Assembly: GCA_034421575.1 (NCBI GenBank)
Contig: DAOUKG010000046.1
Span: 1-64,000 of the forward strand
From: VXLM01 sp034421575
Lineage (GTDB): Bacteria > Chloroflexota > Dehalococcoidia > Lucifugimonadales > VXLM01
DNA: 64,000 nt
Reading direction: 5' to 3'
A program made the position numbers and the translations under genes. A model generated the notes under the pieces. That model had not been told where the DNA came from. It did no database searches and worked only from the letters and a program-made list of their open reading frames with translations. This document shows, one piece after another, positions 8,217-15,940 of the stretch; within the stretch, counting starts at the first letter, position 1, and every line of letters begins with the position of its first letter.

Positions 8217-8613
8217 ATATCGAAACAAGCAGCGGGGCCGGATGAAGGGCATCTCCGTTCAGGGGAGCCGCCTGAACTTCGGCGACGTCGGCCTGAAGGC
8301 CACGGAGCCGTCGTGGGTGACGTCTCGGCAGATCGAGGCCGCGCGTCGCGTGCTCACCCGCTACACCCGGCGGGGCGGGAAGCTCTGGATCCGCATATTC
8401 CCCGACAAGTCGGTCACGGCGCGGGCCGCCGAGACTCGCATGGGAAGCGGCAAGGGCGTCGTCGACCACTGGGTGGCCGTCGTCAAGCCGGGACGAATGA
8501 TATTCGAGATGGCCGGTGTGCCGGAAGCGGAGGCAAAGGTAGCCATGAAGCTGGCGGCCGCCAAGCTCCCGTTGGGTACGCGAGTTGTCGTATCGAGCGA
8601 GACCGGCCAGTAG
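8194..8613 (+). CDS. rplP: 50S ribosomal protein L16
   Basis: This is uL16, which organises the A-site tRNA region of the 50S subunit. It has 139 residues starting MLQPKRVKYRNKQRGRMKG. The RRGGKLWIRIFPDKSVT and GKGVVDHWVAVVKPG segments are conserved. Its ATG lies inside the end of rpsC in another frame, a 23-base overlap that implies coupled translation. Confidence 0.97.
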   Translation: MLQPKRVKYRNKQRGRMKGISVQGSRLNFGDVGLKATEPSWVTSRQIEAARRVLTRYTRRGGKLWIRIFPDKSVTARAAETRMGSGKGVVDHWVAVVKPGRMIFEMAGVPEAEAKVAMKLAAAKLPLGTRVVVSSETGQ

Positions 8614-8654
8614 AACGAAGACCGCATTCATAGACGACAGGCAGAGGAAGCAAA

Positions 8655-8861
8655 ATGGCGGAAATGGACGATTTGAGAGGTCTCAGCGACTCAGACTTGG
8701 CCGAGGAGCGGGAGAATACGCAGCGGGCGTTGATGAATCTTCGATTCAGGTCCGCAACGATGCAGCTCTCCGACGTGCACGCCATTCGAAAGGCGCGGAG
8801 ACGCATCGCGCGTATCAACACGATCATGAGGGAAAGGGAACTGGCTCTGGCCACGCAATGA
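8655..8861 (+). CDS. rpmC: 50S ribosomal protein L29
   Basis: This is uL29, a two-helix protein near the tunnel exit. The 68 residues carry the family pattern: DLRGLSDSDLAEERENT, then LRFRSATMQLSDVHAIRKARRRIARI. The ATG follows a GAGG-type ribosome-binding site. Its stop overlaps the rpsQ start in an ATGA quadruplet. Confidence 0.96.
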   Translation: MAEMDDLRGLSDSDLAEERENTQRALMNLRFRSATMQLSDVHAIRKARRRIARINTIMRERELALATQ

Positions 8862-9724
8862 GCTATCTACGACGCAAAACTAGGGTCGGCAGAGTAATCG
8901 GCGACAAGATGGACAAGACGTGCATCGTCGAGGTGGAGTGGCGCAGCTTCCACCGAGTCTACAAGAAGTCAATCCGCCGCCGGTCGCGCTTCAAGGCCCA
9001 CGACGAGAACAACACGGCCCAGATCGGCGATCTCGTAACGATCGTCGAGAGTCGCCCCATGTCCAAGACCAAGCGCTGGCGGCTCGTCGATGTCGTCGAA
9101 CGACCGGAAATGGCTGAGTTGCCTCCTGAAGACGACATGCCGACCGGCGAGATCGAAATCACCATTCCTGAGCCGGTAGTTGAAGAGACCGTCTCGCAGG
9201 AAGAAGAACCGCAGGCTCCGATGGAAGCCTCTGATGAGTCCCAAGAGGAACCCGAAGAGGCCGTTGCAGAGGAGCCGACCGTTGCGGAAGGGGAGGACTC
9301 CGACACATCCGAAGAGTCCGAGCCTGAGGACGCAGGAGAAGAGGCAGCGGAGAGCGCAGCCGAAGAGGAAGCTCCCGCCGAGGATGCGTCCGAACCTGAG
9401 GATGCCGTAGAGGAAGCAACCGAGAACGCTGTCGCAGAGGAAGCTCCCGCCGAAGAGGTCTCCGAACCTGAGGATGCTGCGGAGGAAGCGCCTGAGAGCG
9501 CAGCCGAAGAGGAAGCCCCGGCTGAAGAGTCGTCCGAGCCTGAGGGCGCGGCAGAAGAGGCTGCGGAGAGCACCGACGAAGAGGAAGCTCCCGCCGAGGA
9601 GTCGTCCGAGTCTGAGGACGCGATGGAAGAAGCTGCCGAGAGTGCCGACGACGAGGAAGCTCCTACCGCTGAGGACGATTCAACGAGCGACGAAAAGGCC
9701 GACGAGGAGAAGCCGCAGCAATGA
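8858..9724 (+). CDS. rpsQ: 30S ribosomal protein S17 with a ~206-residue acidic repeat tail
   Basis: Residues 1-82 are a complete uS17, the 16S rRNA-binding OB-fold protein (RKTRVGRVIGDKMDKTCIVE through SKTKRWRLVDVVER). uS17 is normally only 80-90 residues, but this reading frame runs to 288. Residues 83-288 are almost entirely Glu, Ala, Ser, Pro and Asp. Residues 153-272 (bases 9314-9673) are five tandem 24-residue units with the consensus xSEPEDAxEEAxESAxEEEA followed by PAEE. The ATG at 8858 overlaps the rpmC stop, and the TGA overlaps the rplN ATG. Both junctions are normal operon couplings, so the tail is not an assembly artefact or a lost stop. An upstream in-frame extension to 8585 overlaps rplP and rpmC and is rejected. 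The role of the tail is unknown. Confidence 0.95.
   Translation: MSYLRRKTRVGRVIGDKMDKTCIVEVEWRSFHRVYKKSIRRRSRFKAHDENNTAQIGDLVTIVESRPMSKTKRWRLVDVVERPEMAELPPEDDMPTGEIEITIPEPVVEETVSQEEEPQAPMEASDESQEEPEEAVAEEPTVAEGEDSDTSEESEPEDAGEEAAESAAEEEAPAEDASEPEDAVEEATENAVAEEAPAEEVSEPEDAAEEAPESAAEEEAPAEESSEPEGAAEEAAESTDEEEAPAEESSESEDAMEEAAESADDEEAPTAEDDSTSDEKADEEKPQQ
9314..9673 (+). repeat. Five tandem 72-bp coding repeats in rpsQ
   Basis: Units lie at 9314-9385, 9386-9457, 9458-9529, 9530-9601 and 9602-9673. Each encodes 24 residues built on SEPEDAxEEA and EEEAPAEE. Each copy carries several substitutions, and no unit gains or loses a residue. This suggests old amplification under selection for composition and length. 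The units could still slip, so tail length may vary between strains. Confidence 0.93.
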
Positions 9725-10089
9725 TTCAGATATATTCCAGGGTCAAGATTGCGGACAACTCCGGCGCCAAGACCATTAGCTGCATAGGAGTACCGGGTGG
9801 CAGCGGCCGCAAGTACGCCGGACTGGGGGACGTGATAGTCGCGTCCGTCAAGGAGGCGGCGCCGGCATCCGCAGTCCGTGAGGGCGAAGTGGTCCGCGCG
9901 GTAATCGTCCGGCTCGCCAAGCCCACTCGTCGTCCCGACGGCTCGCATATCCGGTTTGACGAAAATGCCGCCGTCATCATCGGCGAGAACCAGATGCCGC
10001 GCGGCACGCGCATCTTCGGGCCCGTGGCACGCGAGCTTCGAGAGCAGAACTTCATGCGCATCGTATCCCTGGCCCCGGAGGTGCTCTGA
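9721..10089 (+). CDS. rplN: 50S ribosomal protein L14
   Basis: This is uL14, which forms an intersubunit bridge and binds the silencing factor RsfS. It has 122 residues and starts MIQIYSRVKIADNSGAKTI in place of the usual MIQxxTxLxVADNSGA. The GRKYAGLGDVIVASVKEA and GPVARELREQNFMRIVSLAPEVL segments are standard. It overlaps rpsQ by four bases. Confidence 0.98.
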   Translation: MIQIYSRVKIADNSGAKTISCIGVPGGSGRKYAGLGDVIVASVKEAAPASAVREGEVVRAVIVRLAKPTRRPDGSHIRFDENAAVIIGENQMPRGTRIFGPVARELREQNFMRIVSLAPEVL

Positions 10090-10091
10090 AA

Positions 10092-10403
10092 ATGAAGCTG
10101 AGAGTTGACGATATGGTCCTGATTACCCGGGGAAGAGACCGGGGTAAGACGGGCCAAATACAGCGGGTATTTGCGAAGGAGGACAAGGTGCTCGTTGAAG
10201 GCATAAACGTCGTTCAACGACACACGAAGGCTACCGGCAACATTCGACAGGCTGGAATCGTCCAGAAGGAACTGCCGATTCCGGTGGCCAACGTGCGTCT
10301 CATCTGTCCGCACACCAATAAGCCCACGCGAGTCGGGTACACCAAGCTGGCGGACGGCGCCAAGGCGCGAGTCTCCAAAGTGTCCAAGGAAGTAATCGAG
10401 TGA
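10092..10403 (+). CDS. rplX: 50S ribosomal protein L24
   Basis: This is uL24, an assembly initiator with a KOW fold. It is 103 residues. The KOW motif (DDMVLITRGRDRGKTGQIQR) lies at the N-terminus and CPHTNKPTRVGYT further on. Its TGA overlaps the GTG start of rplE. Confidence 0.97.
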   Translation: MKLRVDDMVLITRGRDRGKTGQIQRVFAKEDKVLVEGINVVQRHTKATGNIRQAGIVQKELPIPVANVRLICPHTNKPTRVGYTKLADGAKARVSKVSKEVIE

Positions 10404-11071
10404 CGACCAAGAAGAGCGGTTCCCAAGGCAAAGGCGGATCGGGACGCGGACGCAAGCAGTCCAAGAAGACAGAGCAGGCGCCGGAGCCGGCGGCCCCGGC
10501 AGTTCCTCCACGACTTCTCGTTACCTTCCGTGACGAGATCGGTCCGCAGCTGTTCAAAGAGTTCGAGTACACGAGCACCATGCAGGTGCCTCGCCTCGAG
10601 AAGATCGTTGTGAACATCGGCATCGGAGCCGAGGCCATAGCAAACCGGAACGCCATCGAGAACGCCACCCGCGACCTCGTGGCCATCACCGGCCAGCAAC
10701 CGGTCACGACCATCGCCCGAAAGTCCATTGCCGGGTTCAAGATCCGCGAGGGCATGCCGATGGGCCTGAAGGTCACCCTGCGCGGACGGCGCATGTACGA
10801 GTTCTTCGATCGATTCGTGAGCTCGTCCCTGCCCCGCATCCGTGACTTTCGCGGACTCTCGCGAAACGCTTTCGATGGACGCGGCAACTACGCCGTCGGC
10901 ATCCGGGAGCAGGTGATCTTCCCTGAGATCGACTACAACTCCATCGACCGACTGCGGGGACTGCAGGTAGTTATCACCACGACTGCCACTTCCGACCGCG
11001 AAGGATTCCGGCTGCTCGAACTGCTTGGAATGCCCTTTGCGCGGATCGAGTCGGACACGATGGCCGCCTGA
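10400..11071 (+). CDS. rplE: 50S ribosomal protein L5 with basic N-terminal extension
   Basis: This is uL5, which binds 5S rRNA and the P-site tRNA elbow. The family core begins near residue 38 (PRLLVTFRDEIGPQLFKEFEY) and continues through TMQVPRLEKIVVNIGIG. Ahead of it lies an extra ~37-residue Lys/Gly/Ser-rich then Pro/Ala-rich stretch, making 223 residues against about 180. The GTG at 10400 is the only start codon in frame before the core. It has an AAGGAAG ribosome-binding site inside rplX, so the extension is probably translated. rpsN, which normally follows, is missing. Confidence 0.96.
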   Translation: MTTKKSGSQGKGGSGRGRKQSKKTEQAPEPAAPAVPPRLLVTFRDEIGPQLFKEFEYTSTMQVPRLEKIVVNIGIGAEAIANRNAIENATRDLVAITGQQPVTTIARKSIAGFKIREGMPMGLKVTLRGRRMYEFFDRFVSSSLPRIRDFRGLSRNAFDGRGNYAVGIREQVIFPEIDYNSIDRLRGLQVVITTTATSDREGFRLLELLGMPFARIESDTMAA

Positions 11072-11100
11072 GACAAAGGGAAGAAGAACGGAGAGAAGGA

Positions 11101-11502
11101 ATGCCGGTCACCGATCCAATAGCAGATATGCTCACACGAATCCGCAACGCCATCATGGTGCGCCACGATTCGGTGTCAATACCTCTATCCAACATGAAGA
11201 GGAGCATCGCGCAGATACTCAAGGATGAGGGTTTCATCGAGGACTTCGAGGTGAACTCCGGCGTTTCTACGCAGGGAGAGATCAAGGTCTTCTTGCACTA
11301 CCGCGAGAAGGACGAGCCTGCTATCTCCGGCCTGAAGCGCGTCAGCCGGCCGGGCCTGCGGGTGTATGTCCAAAAGGGCGAGATCCCTCGCTACTACGGC
11401 GGTCTGGGTGTGTCGATTCTCTCGACCTCCAAGGGTGTCATGACCGGGAAGGGCGCTTGGCGCGAGGGTGTCGGCGGAGAGCTTCTGTGCTACGTCTGGT
11501 AG
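11101..11502 (+). CDS. rpsH: 30S ribosomal protein S8
   Basis: This is uS8, which binds central-domain 16S rRNA and represses the spc operon in E. coli. It has 133 residues. MPVTDPIADMLTRIRNA and the C-terminal GVSILSTSKGVMTGKGAWRE are highly conserved. It starts 29 bases after rplE. In most bacteria rpsN sits in this gap, but there is no room for it here. Confidence 0.98.
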   Translation: MPVTDPIADMLTRIRNAIMVRHDSVSIPLSNMKRSIAQILKDEGFIEDFEVNSGVSTQGEIKVFLHYREKDEPAISGLKRVSRPGLRVYVQKGEIPRYYGGLGVSILSTSKGVMTGKGAWREGVGGELLCYVW

Positions 11503-11533
11503 CGCGGCTGTACGTCTGACAGGGAGCATCACA

Positions 11534-12079
11534 ATGTCAAGAATAGGAAAACAGCCAGTCCCGGTGCCGTCCGGCGTGGACGTCAGCATTGATGGGCAGG
11601 TCGTCACGGTGAAGGGGTCCAAGGGCACCCTTACCGACACCTTCCATCAGGACATGGCCATCAAGTCTGACAACGGCACGATCGTCGTTGAGCGGCCCTC
11701 GGACGCAGGCGAGCACAAGGCGTTGCATGGCCTCACCCGCAATCTGATCGCGAACATGGTGACCGGCGTCAGTGAGGGATATTCGCGGTCGCTGGAACTG
11801 GTCGGCGTCGGATATCGCGTCCAGCAAAGCGGCAAGGGCATCAAGCTCAGCGTCATGCTCAGCCACGAGGTGGACTATGAGCCGATGGACGGAATCACCA
11901 TCGCCGTCGAGGGCAATAACTTCATTCACGTAAGCGGCATCAGCAAACAGGCGGTCGGACAGACCGCGGCCGAAATCAGGAAGGTCCGCCCCCCGAGCGT
12001 CTACACGGGGAAGGGCATTCGATATCGTGGCGAGCAGGTCCGGCTGAAGCCGGGCAAGAGCGCCAGAAGGGTCATATAA
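11534..12079 (+). CDS. rplF: 50S ribosomal protein L6
   Basis: This is uL6, a two-domain protein at the factor-binding site. The ATG at 11534 (MSRIGKQPVPVPSGVDV) gives 181 residues, the usual size. An in-frame extension to 11468 would overlap rpsH and is rejected. The C-terminal VRPPSVYTGKGIRYRGE signature is present. Confidence 0.98.
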   Translation: MSRIGKQPVPVPSGVDVSIDGQVVTVKGSKGTLTDTFHQDMAIKSDNGTIVVERPSDAGEHKALHGLTRNLIANMVTGVSEGYSRSLELVGVGYRVQQSGKGIKLSVMLSHEVDYEPMDGITIAVEGNNFIHVSGISKQAVGQTAAEIRKVRPPSVYTGKGIRYRGEQVRLKPGKSARRVI

Positions 12080-12084
12080 GGATT

Positions 12085-12450
12085 ATGGGACGCCCAACCG
12101 CATATTCGCGTCGCATAGCACGTCACAGCCGCGTTCGCAGGAACGTGAGCGGGACGGCGGAGCGACCGCGATTGGCAATATTTCGCAGTCTAAACCACAT
12201 CTACGCCCAGGTCATCGACGACGTGGAAGGTGTCACCCTGGCAGCGGCCGGAAGCACCGAGTCCGATGTTCGGACGGAGGCCAATGGCAAGGCAAAGGCC
12301 GACGTTTCGGCCCTGGTCGGCACGCTCGTAGCAAAGCGAGCCGCGGATAAGGGCGTCGAATCGGTCGTCTTCGACCGTGGCGGCTACAAGTATCACGGGC
12401 GGGTAAAGGCGCTGGCGGACGCGGCGCGCAAGGGAGGTCTTTCTTTCTAG
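12085..12450 (+). CDS. rplR: 50S ribosomal protein L18
   Basis: This is uL18, a 5S rRNA-binding protein of the central protuberance. It has 121 residues. The RHSRVRRNVSGTAERPRLAI start, the SLNHIYAQVIDD strand and VVFDRGGYKYHGRVKALADA are typical. It lies five bases after rplF and one base before rpsE. Confidence 0.98.
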   Translation: MGRPTAYSRRIARHSRVRRNVSGTAERPRLAIFRSLNHIYAQVIDDVEGVTLAAAGSTESDVRTEANGKAKADVSALVGTLVAKRAADKGVESVVFDRGGYKYHGRVKALADAARKGGLSF

Positions 12451-12451
12451 C

Positions 12452-13054
12452 ATGGTAAGCAGGGGTCGGCGTTCCGACAGATTCGAAGAAGAAGACTCGG
12501 ACGGCATCCAGAGCCGGACGGTCAATATATCCCGCGTTTCCAAGACCGTCAAAGGCGGTCGAAACCTGAGTTTCAGCGCCGTGGTCGTCGTTGGAGACGG
12601 CAATGGCAGCGTGGGCATCGGACAGGGCAAGGCCGGCGCAGTGCCGGACGCCATCCGTAAAGGAGAGACGAGGGCCCGAAGCAACATGGTGGAGGTGCCC
12701 CTGAGCGGCAGCACGATCCCGCACGACATCATCTCCCGTTTCGGCGCGTCCGAGGTGATGATGCGACCTGCCAGGCCCGGCACAGGCGTCATCGCAGGCG
12801 GAGCCGTCCGCGCGGTCGTGGAACTCGCGGGCGTGAAGGATATCGTTACCAAGTCCCGAAGGAGCACCAACCCGATCAACACCGTGAAGGCGGCGTTCCA
12901 GGGGCTTCAGATGCTCAAGGACCCGAAGGCCGAGATGGTGAAGCGCCAGCAGCTGATCGAAGCGCCTCCCCAGCCGAGAAGACGTGAGCGGCAGCGGCGT
13001 CGACCGCCCCGGCTCGAACCTCGACCCAGAACTCCGGAAGGCGAAAGGCAATAA
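12452..13054 (+). CDS. rpsE: 30S ribosomal protein S5 with basic C-terminal extension
   Basis: This is uS5, an accuracy-determining 30S protein. It is 200 residues against about 160-170 in most bacteria. The S5 core (NISRVSKTVKGGRNLSFSAV, GSVGIGQGKAGAVPDAI, RPGTGVIAGGAVRAV) is complete by about residue 165. A ~35-residue arginine- and proline-rich tail follows (PQPRRRERQRRRPPRLEPRP). The tail is probably disordered and RNA-binding. Confidence 0.97.
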   Translation: MVSRGRRSDRFEEEDSDGIQSRTVNISRVSKTVKGGRNLSFSAVVVVGDGNGSVGIGQGKAGAVPDAIRKGETRARSNMVEVPLSGSTIPHDIISRFGASEVMMRPARPGTGVIAGGAVRAVVELAGVKDIVTKSRRSTNPINTVKAAFQGLQMLKDPKAEMVKRQQLIEAPPQPRRRERQRRRPPRLEPRPRTPEGERQ

Positions 13055-13080
13055 CGTACTAACCGGTACGCAATAGGACC

Positions 13081-13263
13081 ATGTCAAAAGTAGCAATAAC
13101 CTGGAAGAAGAGCGGCATCGGCTACCCGAAGGACCAGCGACGTACGATTGCGGCGCTGGGGCTGCGCAAGCTCCACCACACCGTCGAGCACGAGCGCACG
13201 CCGGCCATCGAAGGGATGGTCTTCAAGGTGCGCCATCTTGTCGAAGTGAAGGAGATTGAGTAG
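13081..13263 (+). CDS. rpmD: 50S ribosomal protein L30
   Basis: This is uL30, a 60-residue 50S protein found only in some phyla. The family pattern is clear: a VAITWKKSGIGYPKDQRRTI start in place of VTLVRSxIGxxxxQRxTL, then LGLRKLHHTVEHERTPAIEG. It sits in canonical order between rpsE and rplO. Confidence 0.96.
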   Translation: MSKVAITWKKSGIGYPKDQRRTIAALGLRKLHHTVEHERTPAIEGMVFKVRHLVEVKEIE

Positions 13264-13305
13264 CGAGTGCCGCAGAGTACTCACTGCTCGGTAAGACATA
13301 GCAAT

Positions 13306-13752
13306 ATGGAACAGTACGAGCTACGCCCGCCGAAGGGCGCAAAGAAGAACCGAAGGCGCAAGGGACGCGGCGACGGCAGCGGTCGGGGCACCTATTCCGG
13401 TCGCGGCCTCAAGGGACAAAACTCCCGCAGCGGCGGGGGCGTTCGCCCCGGTTTCGAGGGCGGCCAGCAGCGTCTCATCAAGGGCATGCCGATGCTCCGC
13501 GGCTTCACCAACATATTCCGCACGGAGTACAGCGTCGTCAACGTGGACACGCTCGCCGGACTCGCCGGCGGTGACGAGATCACCCCGGAGAGCCTTGTCG
13601 AGGCGGGCGTCATCAAGAATCTGAAAAAGCCGATCAAGGTGCTTGGCGATGGCGAACTCGCCGTCGCGGTTAACGTCGCGGCACACCGGTTTTCTCGCTC
13701 CGCAAGGGAGAAGATCGAGGCCGCGGGCGGCAGCATTCGGGAGGTAGCGTAG
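13306..13752 (+). CDS. rplO: 50S ribosomal protein L15
   Basis: This is uL15, a late-assembly 50S protein with a long glycine-rich N-terminal arm. The ATG at 13306 gives 148 residues starting MEQYELRPPKGAKKNRRRKG. The frame open back to 13267 lacks the conserved start and is rejected. The GRGTYSGRGLKGQNSRSGGG arm is typical. Its stop overlaps the secY GTG. Confidence 0.97.
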   Translation: MEQYELRPPKGAKKNRRRKGRGDGSGRGTYSGRGLKGQNSRSGGGVRPGFEGGQQRLIKGMPMLRGFTNIFRTEYSVVNVDTLAGLAGGDEITPESLVEAGVIKNLKKPIKVLGDGELAVAVNVAAHRFSRSAREKIEAAGGSIREVA

Positions 13753-15092
13753 TGCGCCAGTCCCAGGCGGGCAGAGCGACCCAGGACGTCGGTCAGCCAC
13801 AGCTAATCCAGGCCATGATCGAGGCCATGCGCATTCCCGATCTTCGGGCGAAGATCTTCTTTACGCTGGCAATGCTCGTCGTGTTCCGGTTCGTGGCACA
13901 CGTCCCCATCCCTGGCGTCGACGTGCAGGCGCTGTCCCAGGCATTCGAGCAGAATGCGCTGCTCCCGTTCCTCGACCTGTTCAGCGGAGGCGCTCTCTCG
14001 AACCTCAGCGTCGCCGCTCTCGGCGTGTATCCCTACATCACGTCCTCAATCGTGATGCAGATACTCACGCCCGTCGTCCCGCAGCTCAAGGCCCTCTCCC
14101 AAGAGGGCGAGTTCGGACGGCAGCGCATCAACCAGTTCACGCACTACATGGCGGTGCCGATCGCGATCTTCCAGGGATTCGGCCAGTTGAGCCTGCTTCA
14201 GCAGTCCGGCGTGCTGCCGCAGGTGAGCCTGGGACTGAACATCACGACCCTCGCCATGATCTCATCCATGGTCGCGGGCACCATGTTCCTTGTCTGGCTC
14301 GGCGAGCTTATCACCGAGAAGGGTCTCGGCAATGGCGTGTCGCTGATAATCTTCGGCGGAATCGTCGCCCAGTTCCCGCAGCAGATCGGCCAGGGCTTCC
14401 TCGAAAGCGACGAGGGCGCCGGTCTCCTCATGCTGGTAATCCTCGGATTCGCCACGATATACACCATCGTTCTGTTCAACGAGGCCCAGCGCCGGATTCC
14501 CGTTCAGTACGGACGGAGCGTCTTTCGCGGTGGGCGGATGCAGCGGCAGAGCGGCTCGACCTTCCTGCCCCTCCGTGTGAACTCGGCGGGCATGATCCCG
14601 CTCATATTCTCGTTCTCGATTATCATTCTGCCCGTAACGGTGGCGAGCTATTTCCGCGACCCGCTGAGCACCAGCATCATCGTACGAGGACTACAGTCCT
14701 TCGCCGATGCGATGGATCCCACCCGTGTCCCGTACTGGGTCGCGGTGTTCTTCCTCACGCTCGGATTCACGTTCTTCTACACGCTGGTCATCTTCCAGCA
14801 GCAGAACCTGGCCGAGAACCTGCAGAAGAATGGCGGATTCATCCCCGGCATCAGGCCGGGCCAGCCCACGCAGGAATACCTGAACCGCGTGATCATCCGC
14901 ATCACGTGGGGTGGCGCCCTGTTCCTCGCAACCGTCGCGGTTCTTCCGTTCGTATTCCAGATAATCACTGACGTCCGCGCCCTCACTCTGAGCAGCACGA
15001 GCCTGCTCATCATGGTCGGCGTGGCGCTCGATACCATGCGCCAGCTCGAAGCACAGCTTCTCATGCGCAACTACGAAGGATTCTTGAGATAG
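13752..15092 (+). CDS. secY: Protein translocase subunit SecY
   Basis: This is the channel-forming subunit of the Sec translocon in the cytoplasmic membrane. It has 446 residues and ten transmembrane segments, with the first near residues 35-55 and the plug region GGALSNLSVAALGVYPYITS after it. The cytosolic loop with RRIPVQYGRS and the C-terminal AQLLMRNYEGFLR are conserved. The GTG start overlaps the rplO stop. secE lies at 52513, and secG is not in the window. Confidence 0.98.
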   Translation: MRQSQAGRATQDVGQPQLIQAMIEAMRIPDLRAKIFFTLAMLVVFRFVAHVPIPGVDVQALSQAFEQNALLPFLDLFSGGALSNLSVAALGVYPYITSSIVMQILTPVVPQLKALSQEGEFGRQRINQFTHYMAVPIAIFQGFGQLSLLQQSGVLPQVSLGLNITTLAMISSMVAGTMFLVWLGELITEKGLGNGVSLIIFGGIVAQFPQQIGQGFLESDEGAGLLMLVILGFATIYTIVLFNEAQRRIPVQYGRSVFRGGRMQRQSGSTFLPLRVNSAGMIPLIFSFSIIILPVTVASYFRDPLSTSIIVRGLQSFADAMDPTRVPYWVAVFFLTLGFTFFYTLVIFQQQNLAENLQKNGGFIPGIRPGQPTQEYLNRVIIRITWGGALFLATVAVLPFVFQIITDVRALTLSSTSLLIMVGVALDTMRQLEAQLLMRNYEGFLR

Positions 15093-15179
15093 GGAGGAGA
15101 GACGGACGACGTACTGCGGAGAAAAAAGGCGTTCTGAGGATCGACCGCCCCGGTACGCGCGACGTTGGTTAGCTGGACT

Positions 15180-15830
15180 GTGAAAGTCGTACTGCTGGGA
15201 CCGCCCGGGGCCGGAAAAGGAACGCAGGCGGCGCGGATAGCCGAATACCTCAATGTGCCGTCGGTGGCATCCGGAGACCTGTTCCGAGACCACCAGAAGC
15301 GTGACACGGAGTTGGGACGGCTTGCGCGCTCGTACATGCAGCGAGGCGTCCTGGTACCCGACGAGGTGACCATCAGCATGGTCACTGAGTGGATCCAGGC
15401 CGAGGCCGGAGATGGTGGATTCCTGCTCGACGGGTTCCCCCGAACGCTGGCCCAGGCCGAAGCCCTCGATGGAGCGCTCTCGAACAAGGACGGCCTCGAC
15501 CGCGTCCTGTACATCCGCGTATCGAATGACGAGCTCGTACGCAGGCTCACCGGAAGGCTCGTCTGTCGCGGATGCGGAGTGACCTTTCACAAGGTCTCGA
15601 ATCCGCCCCCGGCGGACGGCAAGTGTGGGCTTTGTTGCGACGGAGAACTGTATGAGAGGGAGGACGACCGACCGGAGGCGGTGGGCAAGCGCCTGGAAGT
15701 GTATTTCTCGCAAACCGCCCCGCTGATCGACTATTACCGGGGAGCGGGCATTCTGCGAGAGGTTGACGGCGAGCAGTCCATCGAAGAAGTCGGAACAGCG
15801 TTGATTGAGAAAACAAACGGGGTGCCCTAG
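15180..15830 (+). CDS. adk: Adenylate kinase (zinc-LID type)
   Basis: This enzyme interconverts ATP plus AMP and two ADP. The GTG at 15180 gives the standard MKVVLLGPPGAGKGT start (216 residues). A TTG five codons earlier is the alternative. The P-loop is at residues 7-15. The LID domain carries Cys129, Cys132, Cys149 and Cys152, the four-cysteine zinc site of Gram-positive-type enzymes, plus an extra Cys153. It is in the usual secY-adk-map order. Confidence 0.97.
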   Translation: MKVVLLGPPGAGKGTQAARIAEYLNVPSVASGDLFRDHQKRDTELGRLARSYMQRGVLVPDEVTISMVTEWIQAEAGDGGFLLDGFPRTLAQAEALDGALSNKDGLDRVLYIRVSNDELVRRLTGRLVCRGCGVTFHKVSNPPPADGKCGLCCDGELYEREDDRPEAVGKRLEVYFSQTAPLIDYYRGAGILREVDGEQSIEEVGTALIEKTNGVP

Positions 15831-15940
15831 GTCCCTCATTTTTCATAGGGAGGCCCGAGGCCTCCGTGCTATCATAGATAGGTTGTTTGGTTCGTAAGTC
15901 GAGAAGAGGAGAAGTCATCAAACAGACGGCGACAGTGGGA
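15831..15940 (+). other. adk-map spacer with hairpin
   Basis: Bases 15849-15865 form a tight hairpin (GGAGGCC, three-base loop, GGCCTCC) about 20 bases after adk. No U-run follows, so it is not a canonical terminator. A TATCAT hexamer follows at 15870-15875. It could be a processing or attenuation site, or part of a weak internal promoter for map-infA. Confidence 0.35.

Noticed and set aside
9180..9779. Basic Arg/Lys/Pro-rich frames overlapping the rpsQ tail
   Set aside because: They are frame-shifted readings of the GAA/GAG/GCC-rich acidic repeats and have no start signal of their own.
15831..15875. Hairpin after adk read as an operon terminator
   Set aside because: The stem is perfect but no U-run follows and map-infA continue in the standard order, so termination is not supported.
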